Source of the DNA: Promerops cafer
Lineage: Eukaryota > Chordata > Aves > Passeriformes > Nectariniidae
DNA length: 64,000 nt
Direction: 5' to 3'
Assembly: GCA_013398275.1 (NCBI GenBank)
Contig: VZSE01001826.1
Location: 186,001 to 250,000, forward strand
A program made the translations under genes and the position numbers. The notes beneath the pieces were generated by a model that made no database searches, had not been told where the DNA came from, and saw nothing but the letters and a program-made list of their open reading frames with translations. This document shows positions 23,457-35,523 of the stretch, piece by piece; within the stretch, counting starts at the first letter, position 1; every line of letters starts with the position of its first letter.

Positions 23457-23491
<35 letters not shown>
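23381..23491. other. Homopolymer tract with assembly gap
   Basis: Ten C, then fourteen T, then 26 N (23405-23430), more T, a short pyrimidine-rich stretch and 31 T (23461-23491). The gap length may be nominal. A poly-C/poly-T tract of this kind is a typical sequencing drop-out, so the true length and content are unknown. Confidence 0.97.
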
Positions 23492-23566
23492 CTTTTTTTA
23501 ATCACTGCTCGCTGGAGTACAACTCCTCAAGCATCTGTTTAAAGAACACCATTAAGGTCCCGATGC

Positions 23567-23579
23567 AACAACAACAACA

Positions 23580-23622
<43 letters not shown>
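23567..23622. repeat. (CAA)n and (AG)n microsatellites
   Basis: A short CAA repeat at 23567-23580 runs into a pure AG dinucleotide tract at about 23585-23622 (about 19 units). Simple sequence; likely length-polymorphic. Confidence 0.95.
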
Positions 23623-23623
<1 letters not shown>

Positions 23624-24309
23624 CAGAGCAGCAGCCACACAACCCATTACTGCCTGGTTCAGCCTTATTGCACTACATTACTCGATATGACAAGCTCTGC
23701 ATACATATCACACACACCAAGGGTTTTTTGGTTTTGGTTTTTGTCCTTTTCCTGGGTAGCCTAATTTCGGCTCTGTAATAAATTTCCCCTCTCAGACAAT
23801 CGCCCGTCGCCCTCAGCTGCCTGCCCCTTCCGTAGCCCAGCGCCAATAAAGCATCTCCTCCTCTTGCCACTTCCCATCAGGGTGATGCCAGGCGCTGCTG
23901 ACGGGGTCAAGGTGCTGCCGGGGTTTCCATCGGTGCCCCCCCTCTTTGCCCTGTCTCCCCAAATTCCCGTCTGCTCAGCTCTGGCAGACGTTCCCAGCAG
24001 CCCGAGGCTGCGCTGGCGCTGAGGGGGCGATGCGGGGCTGCAGCACACGTGCGGCGGGCGGGGCTGCGGCACACACCCCCCTTCATTTGCGAGCTTCTCC
24101 CTTCCCTTCCCGTCCCGGGAGCCCGGAGAAGGAAGGGAGCGCGTCCAGAGCTTTGGCTGCAGGTTGGAAGCAGCTGCAGCGCTTTGCGGGCTCTGCTCAG
24201 TCGCTGGGTTGGTGCTTCTGCTCTCCTGTGCCCGGGAGGGAGGACTTCTGCTTCCGACCTCCCCCACGGAGCTGCTTCCAGCTCTGGGGCTCCCGACATC
24301 AGAGGGACA
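23623..24309. other. CpG-rich patch (about 23880-24130) in unique sequence
   Basis: From about 23880 the sequence becomes CpG-dense (GGCGATGCGGGGC, GTGCGGCGGGCGGGGC, CCGTCCCGGGAGCCCGG). The 251-codon minus-strand frame over 23761-24516 runs through it and into the CR1, so it is not a gene. This could be an orphan CpG island; no transcript can be seen. Confidence 0.4.
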
Positions 24310-24541
24310 GGGAGCTGCTGGAGAGAGACCCGAGGGGGCCATGGAGATTCTCCAAGGGCTGGAGCCCCTCTGCTCTGGGGCCAGGCTGGGAGAGCTGGGG
24401 GTGTTCACCTGGACAGGAGAAGGCTCCAGGGAGAGCTCAGAGCCCCTTCCAGGGCCTGAAGGGGCTCCAGGAGAGCTGGAGAGGGACTTGGGACAAAGGT
24501 CTGCAGGACAGGACACATGGAATGGCTCTAAACTGAAAACA
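24310..24541 (+). mobile_element. CR1 LINE, internal fragment
   Basis: Matches the CR1 region upstream of the 3' end: GGGCTGGAGCCCCTCTGCTCTGGGGCCAGGCTGGGAGAGCTGGGGGTGTTCACCTGG, AGAAGGCTCC, CCTGAAGGGGCTCCAGGAGAGCTGGAGAGGGAC, and GGAATGGCTCTAAACTGAAA, in the family's order. It is truncated at both ends: the standard 3' tail is absent, so the copy was cut by a later deletion. Confidence 0.9.
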
Positions 24542-25860
24542 CTGCTTACCTCCCCTTAAATCTTACACTCGCTCTCTGGCATTATCATCTCCCTGTGTTG
24601 CTTATTACCCCTCCTGACCAGCAATATCCAACTGCTGCACAGCTCTCTGTGCTTCCTGCCCCAACCAGATGGCAATCTAACTTCCAAATATTAAAACTGA
24701 GCACATTCCCTAAGCAGAGTGCACTGCTCATGCTGCCCTTGCACCTCACACCTCGGGCTGCTGGGAAGGGGCCACTCAGGCCAGGTCTGGGTGCTGACAT
24801 CTCCCCTAAAAGAGGCTTCCCCACCCCTCCTCTCTCACGGGAGCTCCTCAGCACTGCCCCTGCAACCAGCCCAATTGTTGGCAGGGGTGAGCAGGGCACA
24901 AGGTGCTGTTTTCTCTGAAAAACATTCATAAAAGAACTTGCTGCTCCAGGAGTGAAGAGGGGCAGCAGGGGACTTGGAGCTCAGGCACCAGGCTCAGGCT
25001 TCTCCCACGCCTCCCCTGGGCAGGAATCACTGTGAACAGTTTCTCTGCAGTTTGCCATCAGTCCCCAAGCTCGGGGGGCCCTGGGGACACAGGTCAGCAT
25101 GGCAGGAGCTGCACCCTGGCAGCTCAGTGTGCTCGGGATACCTGACACTGGTTTGGGGCTTGTTACTGGCACTAAACCCCGAGAGAGCTGGGGGTGTGGG
25201 ACACCGATGCTTCCTGGGGAAAACAGGAATATCAGCATCCTTTCCCACACAGCAGTGGCCCTGGTTTCCCAGGGTGGGTGCTCCCCCCACTCCAGACATG
25301 CAGAAGTATCTGCATCTGTGCTCGTCAGCACAACCGCCTGTAGGAAAATGAGCACATTTAAAGCACAATCCATCTGACCTATTTTCTGACATGCACCTTA
25401 GCAGGAGCGGAGTTGTGCTCTAGCACTGCCTAGCAGCTGCACAGGGAATCTGGAGGGACAGCTCAGCTGAAGATCTGGAGGTTGTAACCCAGGGATCCAT
25501 CTCAGCTTCCACACAGAAGCAACCGCCAAAATTTTGTTTGCTGCATTTGTGCTCCTCCGCTAAAATCCAGCTGTCTCACCCTGCACCGCTTCACTCGCCT
25601 GCTGCTCATGTGAGATGAAGGGGATGCTTAAAGACAAAGCCCACCCCGAGGGTGGCTGGCCAGGATGGAACAGAGCTGGGAGGGTTGGTGGATGATGGAG
25701 TCCAAGCCCGGGGCCACATCACCTCATATGATGTCATCCCCGTGCTGGTGCTGCCAGTCCAGGACGTGAATCCAAGGAGAAGTGCAGCCCTTCAGCGGTT
25801 ATCCTGACCTAGAGCAGTTATTCCCAAATAAATGCTCCAGGCATGAGGACCACAGCCCCC
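24542..25860. other. Unique sequence without a supported gene
   Basis: No repeats or exons recognised. Overlapping frames of about 120-130 codons at 24974-25392 on both strands have no known domain. Confidence 0.4.
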
Positions 25861-26400
25861 TCTGATTCAAAAAGCAAATGCATAAGTGACAGTAAGTGAC
25901 AGCCCAGAGCTGCAGAATCTGCATGAAGCCATAAAGCAGAAGACACTCCCGAGAGCTCGTCTTCCTGCAGGAGAAAACACACTATGCTCGGCTGGGTAGC
26001 TAAGCAAAAAGAAAAATAAATAAAGCAGCATCATTAGGATGTAAAAAAGTCCAAGGAGCCAGCACATCGCTGTCTGGCAGCAGCTTCAAATGAAGATCTC
26101 ACATTTTTCACCAAGCTTCAAAACAAAATTGATAAGATAGAAAATAACCCCCCGTATTTGTGCCATTTCCATGGATTCATGAGTCTGACAGCTGCAAGCA
26201 GAGAAACAACCCGTCCTGGCAGGAAAATGAGTGCTGCTCCCTGGCAGGCCATAATGACACTTTGCTGTGACCATGTCACATGGACGCCTTCCTGCCCGGG
26301 CCAGTCCCTGTCTGTGCAGCGCTGTGATTTTTCTCAGTGTTGCATTCCTGTGATTAAAATAGGCACTAATGGAACAGCCACACATTTGGTACAGCAGCTT
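25861..26400. other. Unique AT-richer block, weak conserved-element candidate
   Basis: Mixed AT-rich sequence with a tandem AGTGACAGTAAGTGACAG near 25884-25901 and no repeat family. A minus-strand frame of 149 codons (26086-26535) has no recognisable domain. Confidence 0.25.
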
Positions 26401-27290
26401 TGTGTCTGAAGGGCTTTCATCGAACAGCAAGGAGCTGAGGCTGCTGCTGGGTGGGATCTGTGGGTGCTGAGGGTGTGCTGAGGTCCCCAAGGCCGGAAGC
26501 ACAGCCTGGCACAGCCTGATGTGCCCCTCCAGCACTGCAAAAAGGACTTTGCTCGTGTCCAGAGCATCCTGACTGAATGCAGCTCCTCATGCAAGGCGGC
26601 TGGTGACCCCCAGACCAATGTTTGCTGGATGTTGGGGTTGTCCCCACAAGCCCTGAGGCCACCCTCTGTCCCCAGTGGGGTGTGACAGCAACATCAGCTG
26701 AGTACAGGGGTGGCACCAGCCAGCCTGGACAGGGAGCAGCTGGGGAGGGTGCAGAGCCTGCAAGCAAGCACAGATTTACCTGGGGAGGGGATGTTTGAGG
26801 GCCCTTCCTTCACTGATGGGTTTCAAATGGACCTTGCACATGGAGAAGCATCAGAAGGGGCTGGTCCTACCTGCACCAGGTGGTTCTGTTTTGGAGCCTT
26901 TTGCCCAAAGATGCTGCAAGTGCTGGGACATTGCACATTTTATCACATTTTTAGGAGAGACAGGATGTTTACTGAAGCCTGGACACACGAAGAGGAGTTT
27001 GGGTGGATGAAGGAGGAGGGAAATAACAGCTACAGTGCAGTCACCTAGAGCAGGCAATGAGCAGGAAAGGGACCTGACTCATCAGTGGATCCTAAGGAAA
27101 TGGGGGATCCCCACAAAATCCTCAAGGAGATCTCAGCCCAAACCACAAATGAGATGTCCTAGCCCAGCTTTCCCTCCCTCCTGCCCTCAACCATGCCTCT
27201 GGAGGTGGGAGTTCCTTGCTCCTGCCAGTGTCCCCTCTGCAATGTCCCCTCCCCACCCCTACCAGAGCAGGAGTACCAGAGACTGAACTG
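26401..27290. other. Unique sequence without a supported gene
   Basis: GC-rich at left, AT-richer at right. A 112-codon plus-strand frame at 26710-27048 has no recognised domain and lacks obvious splice context. Confidence 0.4.
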
Positions 27291-27620
27291 CCTTGATATT
27301 TAACAGATCTCTTTCCACTATGCATTTCCTTTATTAAATAAAGAAATAAACCAGCATCTCTTTGCCCTGGAGAAGCTTTCAATAAGATGGATAAATATAT
27401 ATAATTAGCCAAGGAAAGAGCAAACTCCAATGAATACAATACACCCTGTGAGACAACCCTCCATTAAAAGCTTCCTTGTTTAAACTTCAATATTTTAGCA
27501 ATAGTGACAAAGAAACATCGAGAAAAGCATTTATTTTTCACTATCTGTTTAATCCCATCAAAGGGGTTGATCAGATAATTCCCTGTCAATTTCTCATGCC
27601 TTGGATATGCCATCCCCTCT
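27291..27620. other. AT-rich candidate conserved noncoding block
   Basis: AT-rich, no open frame, with forkhead-like (TTGTTTAAAC) and TCF-like (ATCAAAGG at 27558-27565) words and several ATTA-type sites. Inferred from composition only. Confidence 0.3.
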
Positions 27621-28850
27621 CCAAAAATTCAGGTTTTCTCAGTTTTCCTCTCTAAGGCGGAGACCAAAAACCTCTAATAGAGATTTCCTGCTTCAGCAAT
27701 CTGCAAAGTCTCTTCTTGACCTCCTCATTTTTACTGGGCTGCCCTGGAGGATGCAGAGTAGAGGAGACCATGGAGCTGTATCCTACCAAGAGCCATGACA
27801 CAGGGATGGTGACTTTAACACAAGGGTGGCAGAAGGGACCTGGCCAACACCTACACAGGCTGACAAAATCCATATATATATATATTTATGTACTCCTTTT
27901 ACAGATCTGCTTTCCCAGCTTGGCCAGCTGCCACCAAGACAGCCATGTTCAGCAAAACAGGGGAAAAAAACCAGTTTCTTCAAGAAGAGGGAAGCACATC
28001 CTGGTGCTGTGCTTGGCTCGCGTGTGCCTGAGCCACACGGAGGCCCAGGAGCGCAGCCGGCGAGGAGCCGGGGCACTGCTGCTCATCATGCTCCTCAAAT
28101 GCTCTATTTTCCGACCTAGAAAATGGGAAGAGCCCACTGTGAGACAGAAACCAAGGGGTGAGAGCTGCAGAGAGGTTTGGCTTTTGCATTGTTGCCTTGG
28201 GAGATGAGATCTGGAGTGACTGCAGATATCCGCGCTTCTCTCCCGGGGCAGCGCACGGAGCTTGTTCCCCCTGCCCTGGCAGACACCTCCAGCTCCCTGT
28301 GCTGCAGAGGCCCCAGCCACGGCTGGGTCATTACCAGCAGCAGCCCCCTTTTCAGGGCTGCTGTACTGAGCAGATCCAGAATATTTCCCCAGGGAAGAGC
28401 CAGTCATTCATTTGCACTCTCTGCTAATTTAAAAATGGGAATCTCCGCTCGATTCTGCGCGCCAGAACTCAGCCTCCGACGTTTAGACCAGTGTGGAATT
28501 TAAAGGCAGGCAGTGGCAGTGTTCTCAGGGCACAGCAAGGGGAACAGCTGGTGGAAATGATGCTGCAAAGCCCAAGCTAAAAGAAAGGGATTAGCAAAGT
28601 ATTCACTCGGTCCAAATAAAGCATGATGATATCTGTGGCCCAAATGAGATCCAAATCAGACAGAAAGAACCTGGACTCTTCTAGAGGAAAAAGGGCTGAA
28701 AACCAGGGATTAAAAGCACCGAGGATTCTAGATTTAAAAAAAAAAAAAGGGTGTTTTTTTGAGTCTAAAATGGCAGTACTGCCACTTTTTTAGAGAGGAG
28801 AGAACAGGTAGGGCTCGTGTCTGTGAAGCCACAATGCACACAGCCCTCCT
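27621..28850. other. Unique sequence with short (TA)n
   Basis: A (TA)n tract lies at about 27872-27887. A 12-bp perfect palindrome GGCAGTACTGCC lies at about 28771-28782. A 163-codon plus-strand frame (27716-28207) crosses the TA tract and has no domain. No gene supported. Confidence 0.4.
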
Positions 28851-29560
28851 CAACCCTTTCTTGCCCCGTTCTGCTTCTGCTGTACATAGGAAAAGGCAAT
28901 TCCTGACATTTTAAGGTCTCTCTATAATCTCTAAATGGATCATAATCACTCTAATGAAACAGAAGGTTAAGACCAAATATGCAGTTTTTGTCCAAGTTCA
29001 AATACTGCATCAGCCACAACCCAGATCCCTCCTCTTTTATCTCAGCCTTTATTGAGTAAAACGTGAACAAAACGTGGCATAAAACACTAAATCCATTATT
29101 AGCTGGATTTCTGGTTTAATTTAGTTTACGTTCTGAAGGATTTTCATGAAGTTGCACTGAAAATACTGCCATTTCCACAACGGTTTATCATTGTTATACT
29201 ATTGCTACAATTACCTGTCATTACAATCAAATTTATATCAGGACAAGAAAATTATTCCTCAGAAATTAAACAGCACTCCCTGGTGGGATAATTCCTTCTC
29301 CTGAACTTTCCAATAATGAAAACTGTAAGTAAATTTGCTGTAATTCAGACCACAAAAGACCCTCTACTGTTAAACCAAATGCTAACGTTTTCACCAGGAC
29401 AATCACTTGACGTTCAGCAGAAAATTCCCAAAGGTACCTAGAGCTGTAAGAGGGTTCCTACACAAGGTTACAACATCCCTAAGGAAGTCAGGCTCCAAAA
29501 TCATACAGCTGAGGTATTTCTGTGAATTCCTTGGCCTTTTGCAACTTCAGGCAAATAAAT
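28851..29560. other. AT-rich candidate conserved noncoding block
   Basis: About 700 bp, AT-rich, with no open frame longer than 60 codons on either strand and no repeat signature. It contains GGTTTAATTTAGTTTACG and several ATTA/TAAT words. A regulatory or structural role is inferred only. Confidence 0.3.
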
Positions 29561-31169
29561 AACGTTGAAAATCTGCCTGTGCTCTGAACTGGAATCCCAG
29601 GTGTGGGGTTTTCCTGGACACACCTCTAGGGCTGACTCTGGGGTGCAGATGGACACGTGGACAGCCTGGCCTGAGGCTGGTCATGGTCACTGTGGGTGCT
29701 CAGCATTTTCAGGTCACACTTGGCCAAATAAAACACAGCCACTGAGATCCAGAACACTGCAGTGAGGAACATCCCTGTTAACCTTGCTAGCAGCTTATGA
29801 CCTCTAGAATTTCCCTCCAATGAAATGGATCCTGATCCTCTGAAGGCCATTTTCCCACAGGGATTGTGCAGTGGACTGGATACAAGCTACACTGGATAAA
29901 CACCTAAATGGTGTCCACCTTCACAGGGAGATTCATGCTAAGAGTTTCAAAAGTTAGATGCTTAACTTAAATCTGGACTCGAAAGCTCTGTCTAAAATCA
30001 AGAGAATAAAGAATCCCTCCAGAGTGATCTCTTGATTTGTCACAGAGTGGGATGAATTACCCTGTACTTCCCAGTGACTAAAGGCAGTCTACACAACCAG
30101 CTCACCTTAATGGCTGTGTTGCCTAGTCGAGGCAGGTGGATTCAGACTAAGGAGTCAAAAAGGGACATTACCTCAGCCTGGAATGAACCTGTGAAGAGTG
30201 GTTTTAGTGCAGACAGTCCCAGACCAGGACCTGTGTGGGCCTCCACTTAGGAGCCTGTATTTTTTATTCTTTGAGTGCATCAAAGGTGCTCTGCTGTGCT
30301 ATTCCACCTCAAAAACCTGAGTCCCAGAGGTCTGACAGGTTTTCACAAGCATCCCACGGTTATTTATGAAATGTCATTTATCAGATGCCTGGATTTGCAG
30401 CACCTCTGGCCACACACCTTGCTGGGTGGGCAGACCCCTGCTTGGTACCTCTGACCTTACCTGGCACTGGGATCACTGGAGGGCCTCGGCTCCAGCAGAA
30501 CTGCAGAGACAGGCAGTGCTCCCACGGGATCACAGTGCTGCTGCCCAAATGTGTCTGCATGAGCTGGGCATGGAGAATGGGTGAAGTGACCTCCAGCAGG
30601 ACAGGGGGAACTCTCCTCAGCTCTGGGCATCGGGGGTTCCCAAGGACGGAAGGTCCCGCCTGGCTCAGGGCGCTGGGGTGACCTGGGGACTTTGCTGACA
30701 CTCGTTTCCAGGGAGCATTGCCCTCTGGCAGCCTCTCCTGTCGGCCCCAGGGCTGGGTGTTCTCCCCTTGGGTTCAGATCCTGGCTGTGGTTGCCAGGGC
30801 TTGGCCACATCTTTAGCCCACAGCACTGGGTGTGCCCTCCCAGCTGCCTGGCCCCACGTCCACAGCCCTCCATCAGCCCTGCTCCCCTCCCTGTCACTGG
30901 GGAAAGCTGTGACAGGAGCCCAGCTGTGGTCCCAAGGGAAGAAAGCTCAGACTACTCAGCATTTCACATTTCTTTTTCCTCTGAAACAGAAATTCTCACG
31001 CTGAAAAGAGAGATTCTCTGTAGGGGAAACAATTTGGGGGAGTCCAAACCTAGAGTAAACCAGAAAGTGAGAATCACTGCAAAACCCACAACTTCTGCTT
31101 CAGAAGCTCAGCACAGCCCTGCCCTGGCTTTCTCTGACAGAAACACCCAACAAGCAGGGTATTTAAAGC

Positions 31170-31172
<3 letters not shown>
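29561..31172. other. Unique sequence; possible old repeat at about 29880-30340
   Basis: The stretch with GTTAGATGCTTAACTT (29952-29967) and CACTTAGGAGCCTG (30244-30257) resembles phrases of old reptile-type interspersed repeats, but too loosely to name. The rest is GC-rich with overlapping chance frames and no supported gene. Confidence 0.3.
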
Positions 31173-31202
<30 letters not shown>

Positions 31203-31209
31203 NAAAGAA
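31173..31209. repeat. Poly-A tract with one unresolved base
   Basis: Thirty A residues (31173-31202), an N at 31203, then AAAG. No retroelement body is recognisable upstream (the sequence before it is unique), so it is either a simple A tract or a very old processed insertion. The N marks an uncertain length. Confidence 0.9.
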
Positions 31210-32484
31210 CAAAACCCTGACTTGTACCCAAAAAGGACCCTCCGTTGCACTTCTCCTTCTGGGAGATGGTGAAAAAACCACAATAAACGTGTGTGAGTGC
31301 TGCTGGTCACTCTGCTGAGGGTGCTGCTGCAGCAAGGGGCTGTGATGGCCTGTGCTGAGCCATCCCACGCTGAGCCCACACACCAGGATGTGCACATTTG
31401 TGGAGGCACACACAGCCCGTTTAGAGCTCTTCATCCAGGACTGCAGGAGCTGGAGCCCCCTCGCAGAGGGACAGGGTACCCGGGCAGGGATGCAGCCACT
31501 CAGCATCCTGCTGACTCCTCGGGGCCCCAGCTGCACGCCGGGGCAGGAGCAGAGCCTCATGTGAGCAACCCCATCATCCCCAGCACGGCAGAGGAGGTCA
31601 CAGCGAGCCTTTGGGTCCAGGGCAGTCACACCCGGCCTTTGAAGCTCCCCGCAGCTGGCTGGGGTGGCAGCGTGGCTGCGTCACACCAGCGGCCCCAGGG
31701 CAGCCCCGGCGCACGGCGGAGAGCTGGCAGGGCAGAGAGGAGATCAGATAACCTCAGCAAGAGCTCCACCAGCCCCATAACCCGCCTGCCTTTCATCCCT
31801 CATCGGGAGCGTGCCTTCGCACCGGCACCCCGAGGCCCCACCCCTCCTCATCCTCAAGCAGAGACCCCCTCGGTGTCTGCCCCAGCGTGGTGGGCACACT
31901 CTGCTGCCCGTGGTCTCGGGCCTGTTGGAGATGCAGCAGCTCAGGGTACCTGTACCCCCATCCCCTGCATCCCCACTGAGCGCCTGCCCCAGCCCCCGCA
32001 GCATCACTGCACCACCCAAACAACACCAGCACCACCAGGCAGGTTCCCCTCACCCCAGAGAGGTGCAGGTGCCCTGGCGAGAGGGGAGGGTGTCTTTGTG
32101 CCCCCCCCACCCCCCTTTGTTTAATGTAGCTCTGGGGTGCCAGGAAGTGCCAAAACCCACCCTGAGGGAGAGGGTCCGAGGTGTTTGTACCCTCCTTGAT
32201 GTATCTCCTCTCCACTTGTGGAGCTGGATGTTCTGGGAACCCAGGTGCCCTTTCAGACCTTCCTGAGTTCTGCAACCCACCCCCAGCAGTGCTGCAGATG
32301 CCCCACGGGCAGCATTCAAACCCCTCCTGTCCACTCCCCTCAGGTGCTCCCTGGTTTCTGTCTCACAAGAAAGGGTGACTTCCAGCCCCTGATTTACCTC
32401 CTCTGTGCCACTTACTGCCTCCTTTTTCATGCGCATGGATCATATCCCCGCATATTTATCTCATCTTCAAAATAAATGTTCCCC
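31210..32484. other. GC-rich unique sequence without a supported gene
   Basis: CpG-containing near 31480-31880. A 275-codon plus-strand frame (31297-32124) is rich in P, A, G and S, has no domain, and overlaps equally long frames on the other strand, as expected for GC-rich noncoding DNA. C-rich run at 32101-32115. Confidence 0.45.
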
Positions 32485-33040
32485 CTCATCCTTCAGTCTC
32501 TGCTCATCTGCAAGTCTTGCGGTGTCTCCAATAATTTTTGTTGCCTATCTCGTGACCCCTTCTATTCCTGCTGTATCTTTTTTGCGATGGATTGACTGGA
32601 AACGAGCATGCCATCCCAGGCAGGACCACAGCACTGATTTATGTGCTGCCATTAGAATACTCTCAGCAACCTTTTCAATCCCATTCTTCCTCAAATTGCC
32701 GCTGCTTGTCTGGGGGTGGGGTACACGGAGGGTGGAGATGTGCACATGGATGTCTCTGTTGATGCTTCTCCCCTCTTCCCAAACATTTACAGCTAATTTA
32801 GCCCTCATCAGGTGCTCCTTCCCACCTGCAGCATGCTTTGCATTTGCCTCTCTGCTGGCCACCACGCTGCCCAGCCCTCCAGCTTTATCAGGGAAAACCC
32901 CCTGAGAGGTTTTCCACCTCTTCTCTTGACAAACCAAAGGCACTTGCAAGTTTTGCTATTCACCCATTCGCTTTTTCCCCAGCTCTTACACCACTTCATT
33001 ACATAGCACCGAGTCCCAAACCATCCCTGTGGTAAACCTG
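32485..33040 (-). mobile_element. Relic of an ancient reptile-type CR1 LINE
   Basis: On the plus strand the order of phrases is that of the reverse complement of the CR1 type abundant in turtles and crocodilians: CTTCAGTCTCTGCTCAT; AATAATTTTTGTTGCC; TCTATTCCTGCTGTATC; TTTGCGATGGATTGACTGG; CATCCCAGGCAGGACCACAGCACTGATTTATGTGCTGCCATTAGAATACTCTC; TTTACAGCTAATTTAG; TGCTTTGCATTTGCC; GCTGCCCAG; CTTGCAAGTTTTGCTATTCACCC; CTTTTTCCCCAGC; GAGTCCCA. About 550 bp in correct order with many substitutions and indels. A 244-codon minus-strand frame partly overlaps it and is not a host gene. Confidence 0.75.
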
Positions 33041-33640
33041 CAGCAAAATTCTTTTTCCCATTGGCTTTCAGATGGTTTATCCCCTCATCAGTGGCCTCCC
33101 CTTCTCCCGGTGCTCCCATTTTCCCATTTTCAGCCCAAGTGGCACAGAGGGCACTAAGGATTCCCCTGGTGAGGCTGAAAGCTCTTCTGGGATTAAAGAT
33201 TTCAGACAGAACAAAGACAAAGGATGGGGAGGAGGGTGGGGAACACTGATCTGAGACCCTGGATTTGGGCTCCATCTTCCCTGGAGAACACCACCACGGC
33301 AATAAAGCACAGGGGAAAGGATCACAAGCACCTGGGGCTGAATAAAGCCACTCTCCAAGGAAAGTCCTTCCACGCACCCACCTATCCCTTGTCTGCATCC
33401 CAGCCCGGGCAGCAGATGCGTGCCCACACTCCCACCCACAATCCTGGCCAGCACGGGGGTCCCCGCTCCTGCTGGGCAAAGCTGGCAGCAAAACTGGCTG
33501 CTGGAGGCAGATCTCCACTCCAGGCTCTCCGTGTTTTTCCAAGAACTGGAAATGTGTTTCCCCCCTCGCCAGCCATGTTTCTATTCAAATCAGTATCAGC
33601 CGTTCTGCGAGATATTTGCCTTCCTGCATTTATTTCCCAA
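33041..33640. other. Unique sequence without a supported gene
   Basis: No repeat family or exon recognised. Frames of up to 139 codons overlap on both strands. Confidence 0.4.
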
Positions 33641-34140
33641 TAACAAAGCTGTCCTCAGCTTTTTAGAGCTGGTATTTTTATTTTATTTAGTTAATATTTT
33701 TAAACATTACTACTGCTATAATAAATGTTAACTATTTGTGCAGAGCTCTCATTGCCTTGGCAGGGGCCTTTATGTGTGCAAAATAACAGCAAATCATAAT
33801 AAATAATAATAATAAATTATTATGGTTGATTACAAGGGAATGTGCTACATTTTTATAAGCTCTAGACCACCTACAGCTCACAAAATATAATGGGAAACAT
33901 TAAGCCTTTAACTGGTTTTATACATTCCCTTCCCCCTCTTCCACTCCCCATGTTCTGTAATAGATTTACAAACAGTGGAAGGGGGGAAAAAAATCTTCCC
34001 TTGTAAGAATAGCATCAAAATTCTCCTCAGCTTTCCAGCTGCTGAGTGTTTCTGAAGCCTTCAGTGAAATGCAATTAGTATCTTTTACCGCCTGCCTTCT
34101 GGGGATACTGACATTATTATCTTATTGCAGTTTCACCTTG
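33641..34140. other. AT-rich block containing a possible ancient repeat tail
   Basis: AT-rich, no open frame. Within it, 33730-33822 (TTTGTGCAGAGCTCTCATTG, GGGGCCTTTATG, then an AAT trinucleotide tract) resembles the 3' tail of an old amniote LINE/SINE family that reads TGTACAGCGCCTAGCACAATG... and ends in AAT repeats. The rest could be a conserved noncoding element. Confidence 0.35.
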
Positions 34141-35523
34141 ACATGCAGATCACAAGGCAGCGAGCTGGATTCTGTCTCCAGACGCCTTGAATTGTGGCAT
34201 TGCCCCAGCTGGCTCAGCGAGTCGAGAACGGAGAAGGAGCAAAACAGGAGAGAAGAGCCATTTTCTCATCCTGTGGGTCTCAGCCTAAAAAAAAAAAAAA
34301 ATTTTAAAAGTGCAAATAAATACAGGGAAATGGGAACTGTGGGGGGAAAAGTGTGTCCCTGCTCAGCTCCAAGGAGGATGGGCATGGCCAAGGGGGGATC
34401 TGCTCTGTGCCAGCCCTGGGCTGCCAGCACAGGCCTGGGTTTCCAGCAGGACCTGCTCCCCTCCAGCTCCCAGCAGGGTTCAACTCCAAATGGAAGCAGT
34501 CCCAGATCTCTGTATTTCACTGCAAAAGGGAAGGGAAAAAAGAAGGAGAAGAGAGGATGAGAGGAGGCACACGCCAGCATCAGAACAGCTTTACATGTCA
34601 GGAATGATGAGAAGGACACACCTGTCCCTCCCTGTCCGTGCTGGTGAGCTTGGCCCTGTCAGTGCTGAGCCCCACCATGGGGAGCAGCTGCAGCCTCACT
34701 TTTCTTGTCTGAGGCTTTTTCTGATCAGCAAAATGTGACATTAACCTTCAGAATATCCACCTGAAAGGGTCTGCTTTCCTCTTGCTTCAGGCAGCACTTT
34801 CCAGCCCTCACAGCAGTTCTGGGGAAGCCCTGAGCCTGTGTCTCCCCATCCCTGCAGCATTTTGGGTGGGAGCACCAGCCTGAAACCTGCCCTGGAGATC
34901 ATGAGATGGGTGAGGACTGGACCCACCCACACCTGCATGGTCTCCTCTAAAGCAACCCAAGCCTTGGAAACCAAAGCTTCCAATATCCTTGAGTTTAAGC
35001 CAATAACCTCACTGTTAATCTTACTGAACACTGATGTATCACAGCTGGGAAGCAATATTTAATGGGAATGCACAAAATGGATGGAGGGAACCTGAGTGGC
35101 TTCACCTCCCACAGGTCTGAGCCCGGGCAGGTGTGGTGACCCCTGTGTTGGTCAGAGGAGACCCAGCTGGAGATGTGGTTCAGGTGCAAGGCCTGTGTTG
35201 GAGCTGGAGGAATTGTGATCCAAATTACAGCTGGAATCAGCTGAAAATCCAGCCTGTCCCCTGCTTTTCTTCAGCCCATTCTTGTCTCCTATTTCTCTTA
35301 ATTAACACCAATTCTCTGCATACAACTCCAGTGGTCTCATAGCCCTGAGAAACCACTACGTGATCCTGTTCAAGTATTGAGATCTCTGTACCCCAAGGGG
35401 GATGAGACAGGAAGCCTCAAAGGATTCACACCCAGGGATATCCCTCCAGAACTGCCTTTCTCATCCCAGGTCAGGTCCTTTTCATTCCAGCAGGGAGTTT
35501 TGAATCATCCCCATGGCCATGAG
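34141..35523. other. Unique sequence without a supported gene
   Basis: Mixed composition with an A run at about 34288-34302. A 163-codon plus-strand frame (34069-34560) has a hydrophobic start but runs through the A tract and shows no known domain. Confidence 0.4.

Noticed and set aside
23761..24516. 251-codon minus-strand open frame
   Set aside because: Runs antisense through a CR1 fragment and a CpG-rich patch; no recognisable domain.
28095..28140. Possible MIR fragment (TCTATTTTCCGACCTAGAAAATGGGAAG)
   Set aside because: Only one short phrase resembles the MIR tail (TTTCC..CTGTAAAATGGG); the neighbouring core is not recognisable.
31297..32124. 275-codon plus-strand open frame
   Set aside because: Proline/alanine/serine-biased, no domain, opposed by long frames on the other strand; consistent with chance in GC-rich DNA.
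32808..33542. 244-codon minus-strand open frame
   Set aside because: Part of it is the decayed ancient CR1; the rest has no domain.
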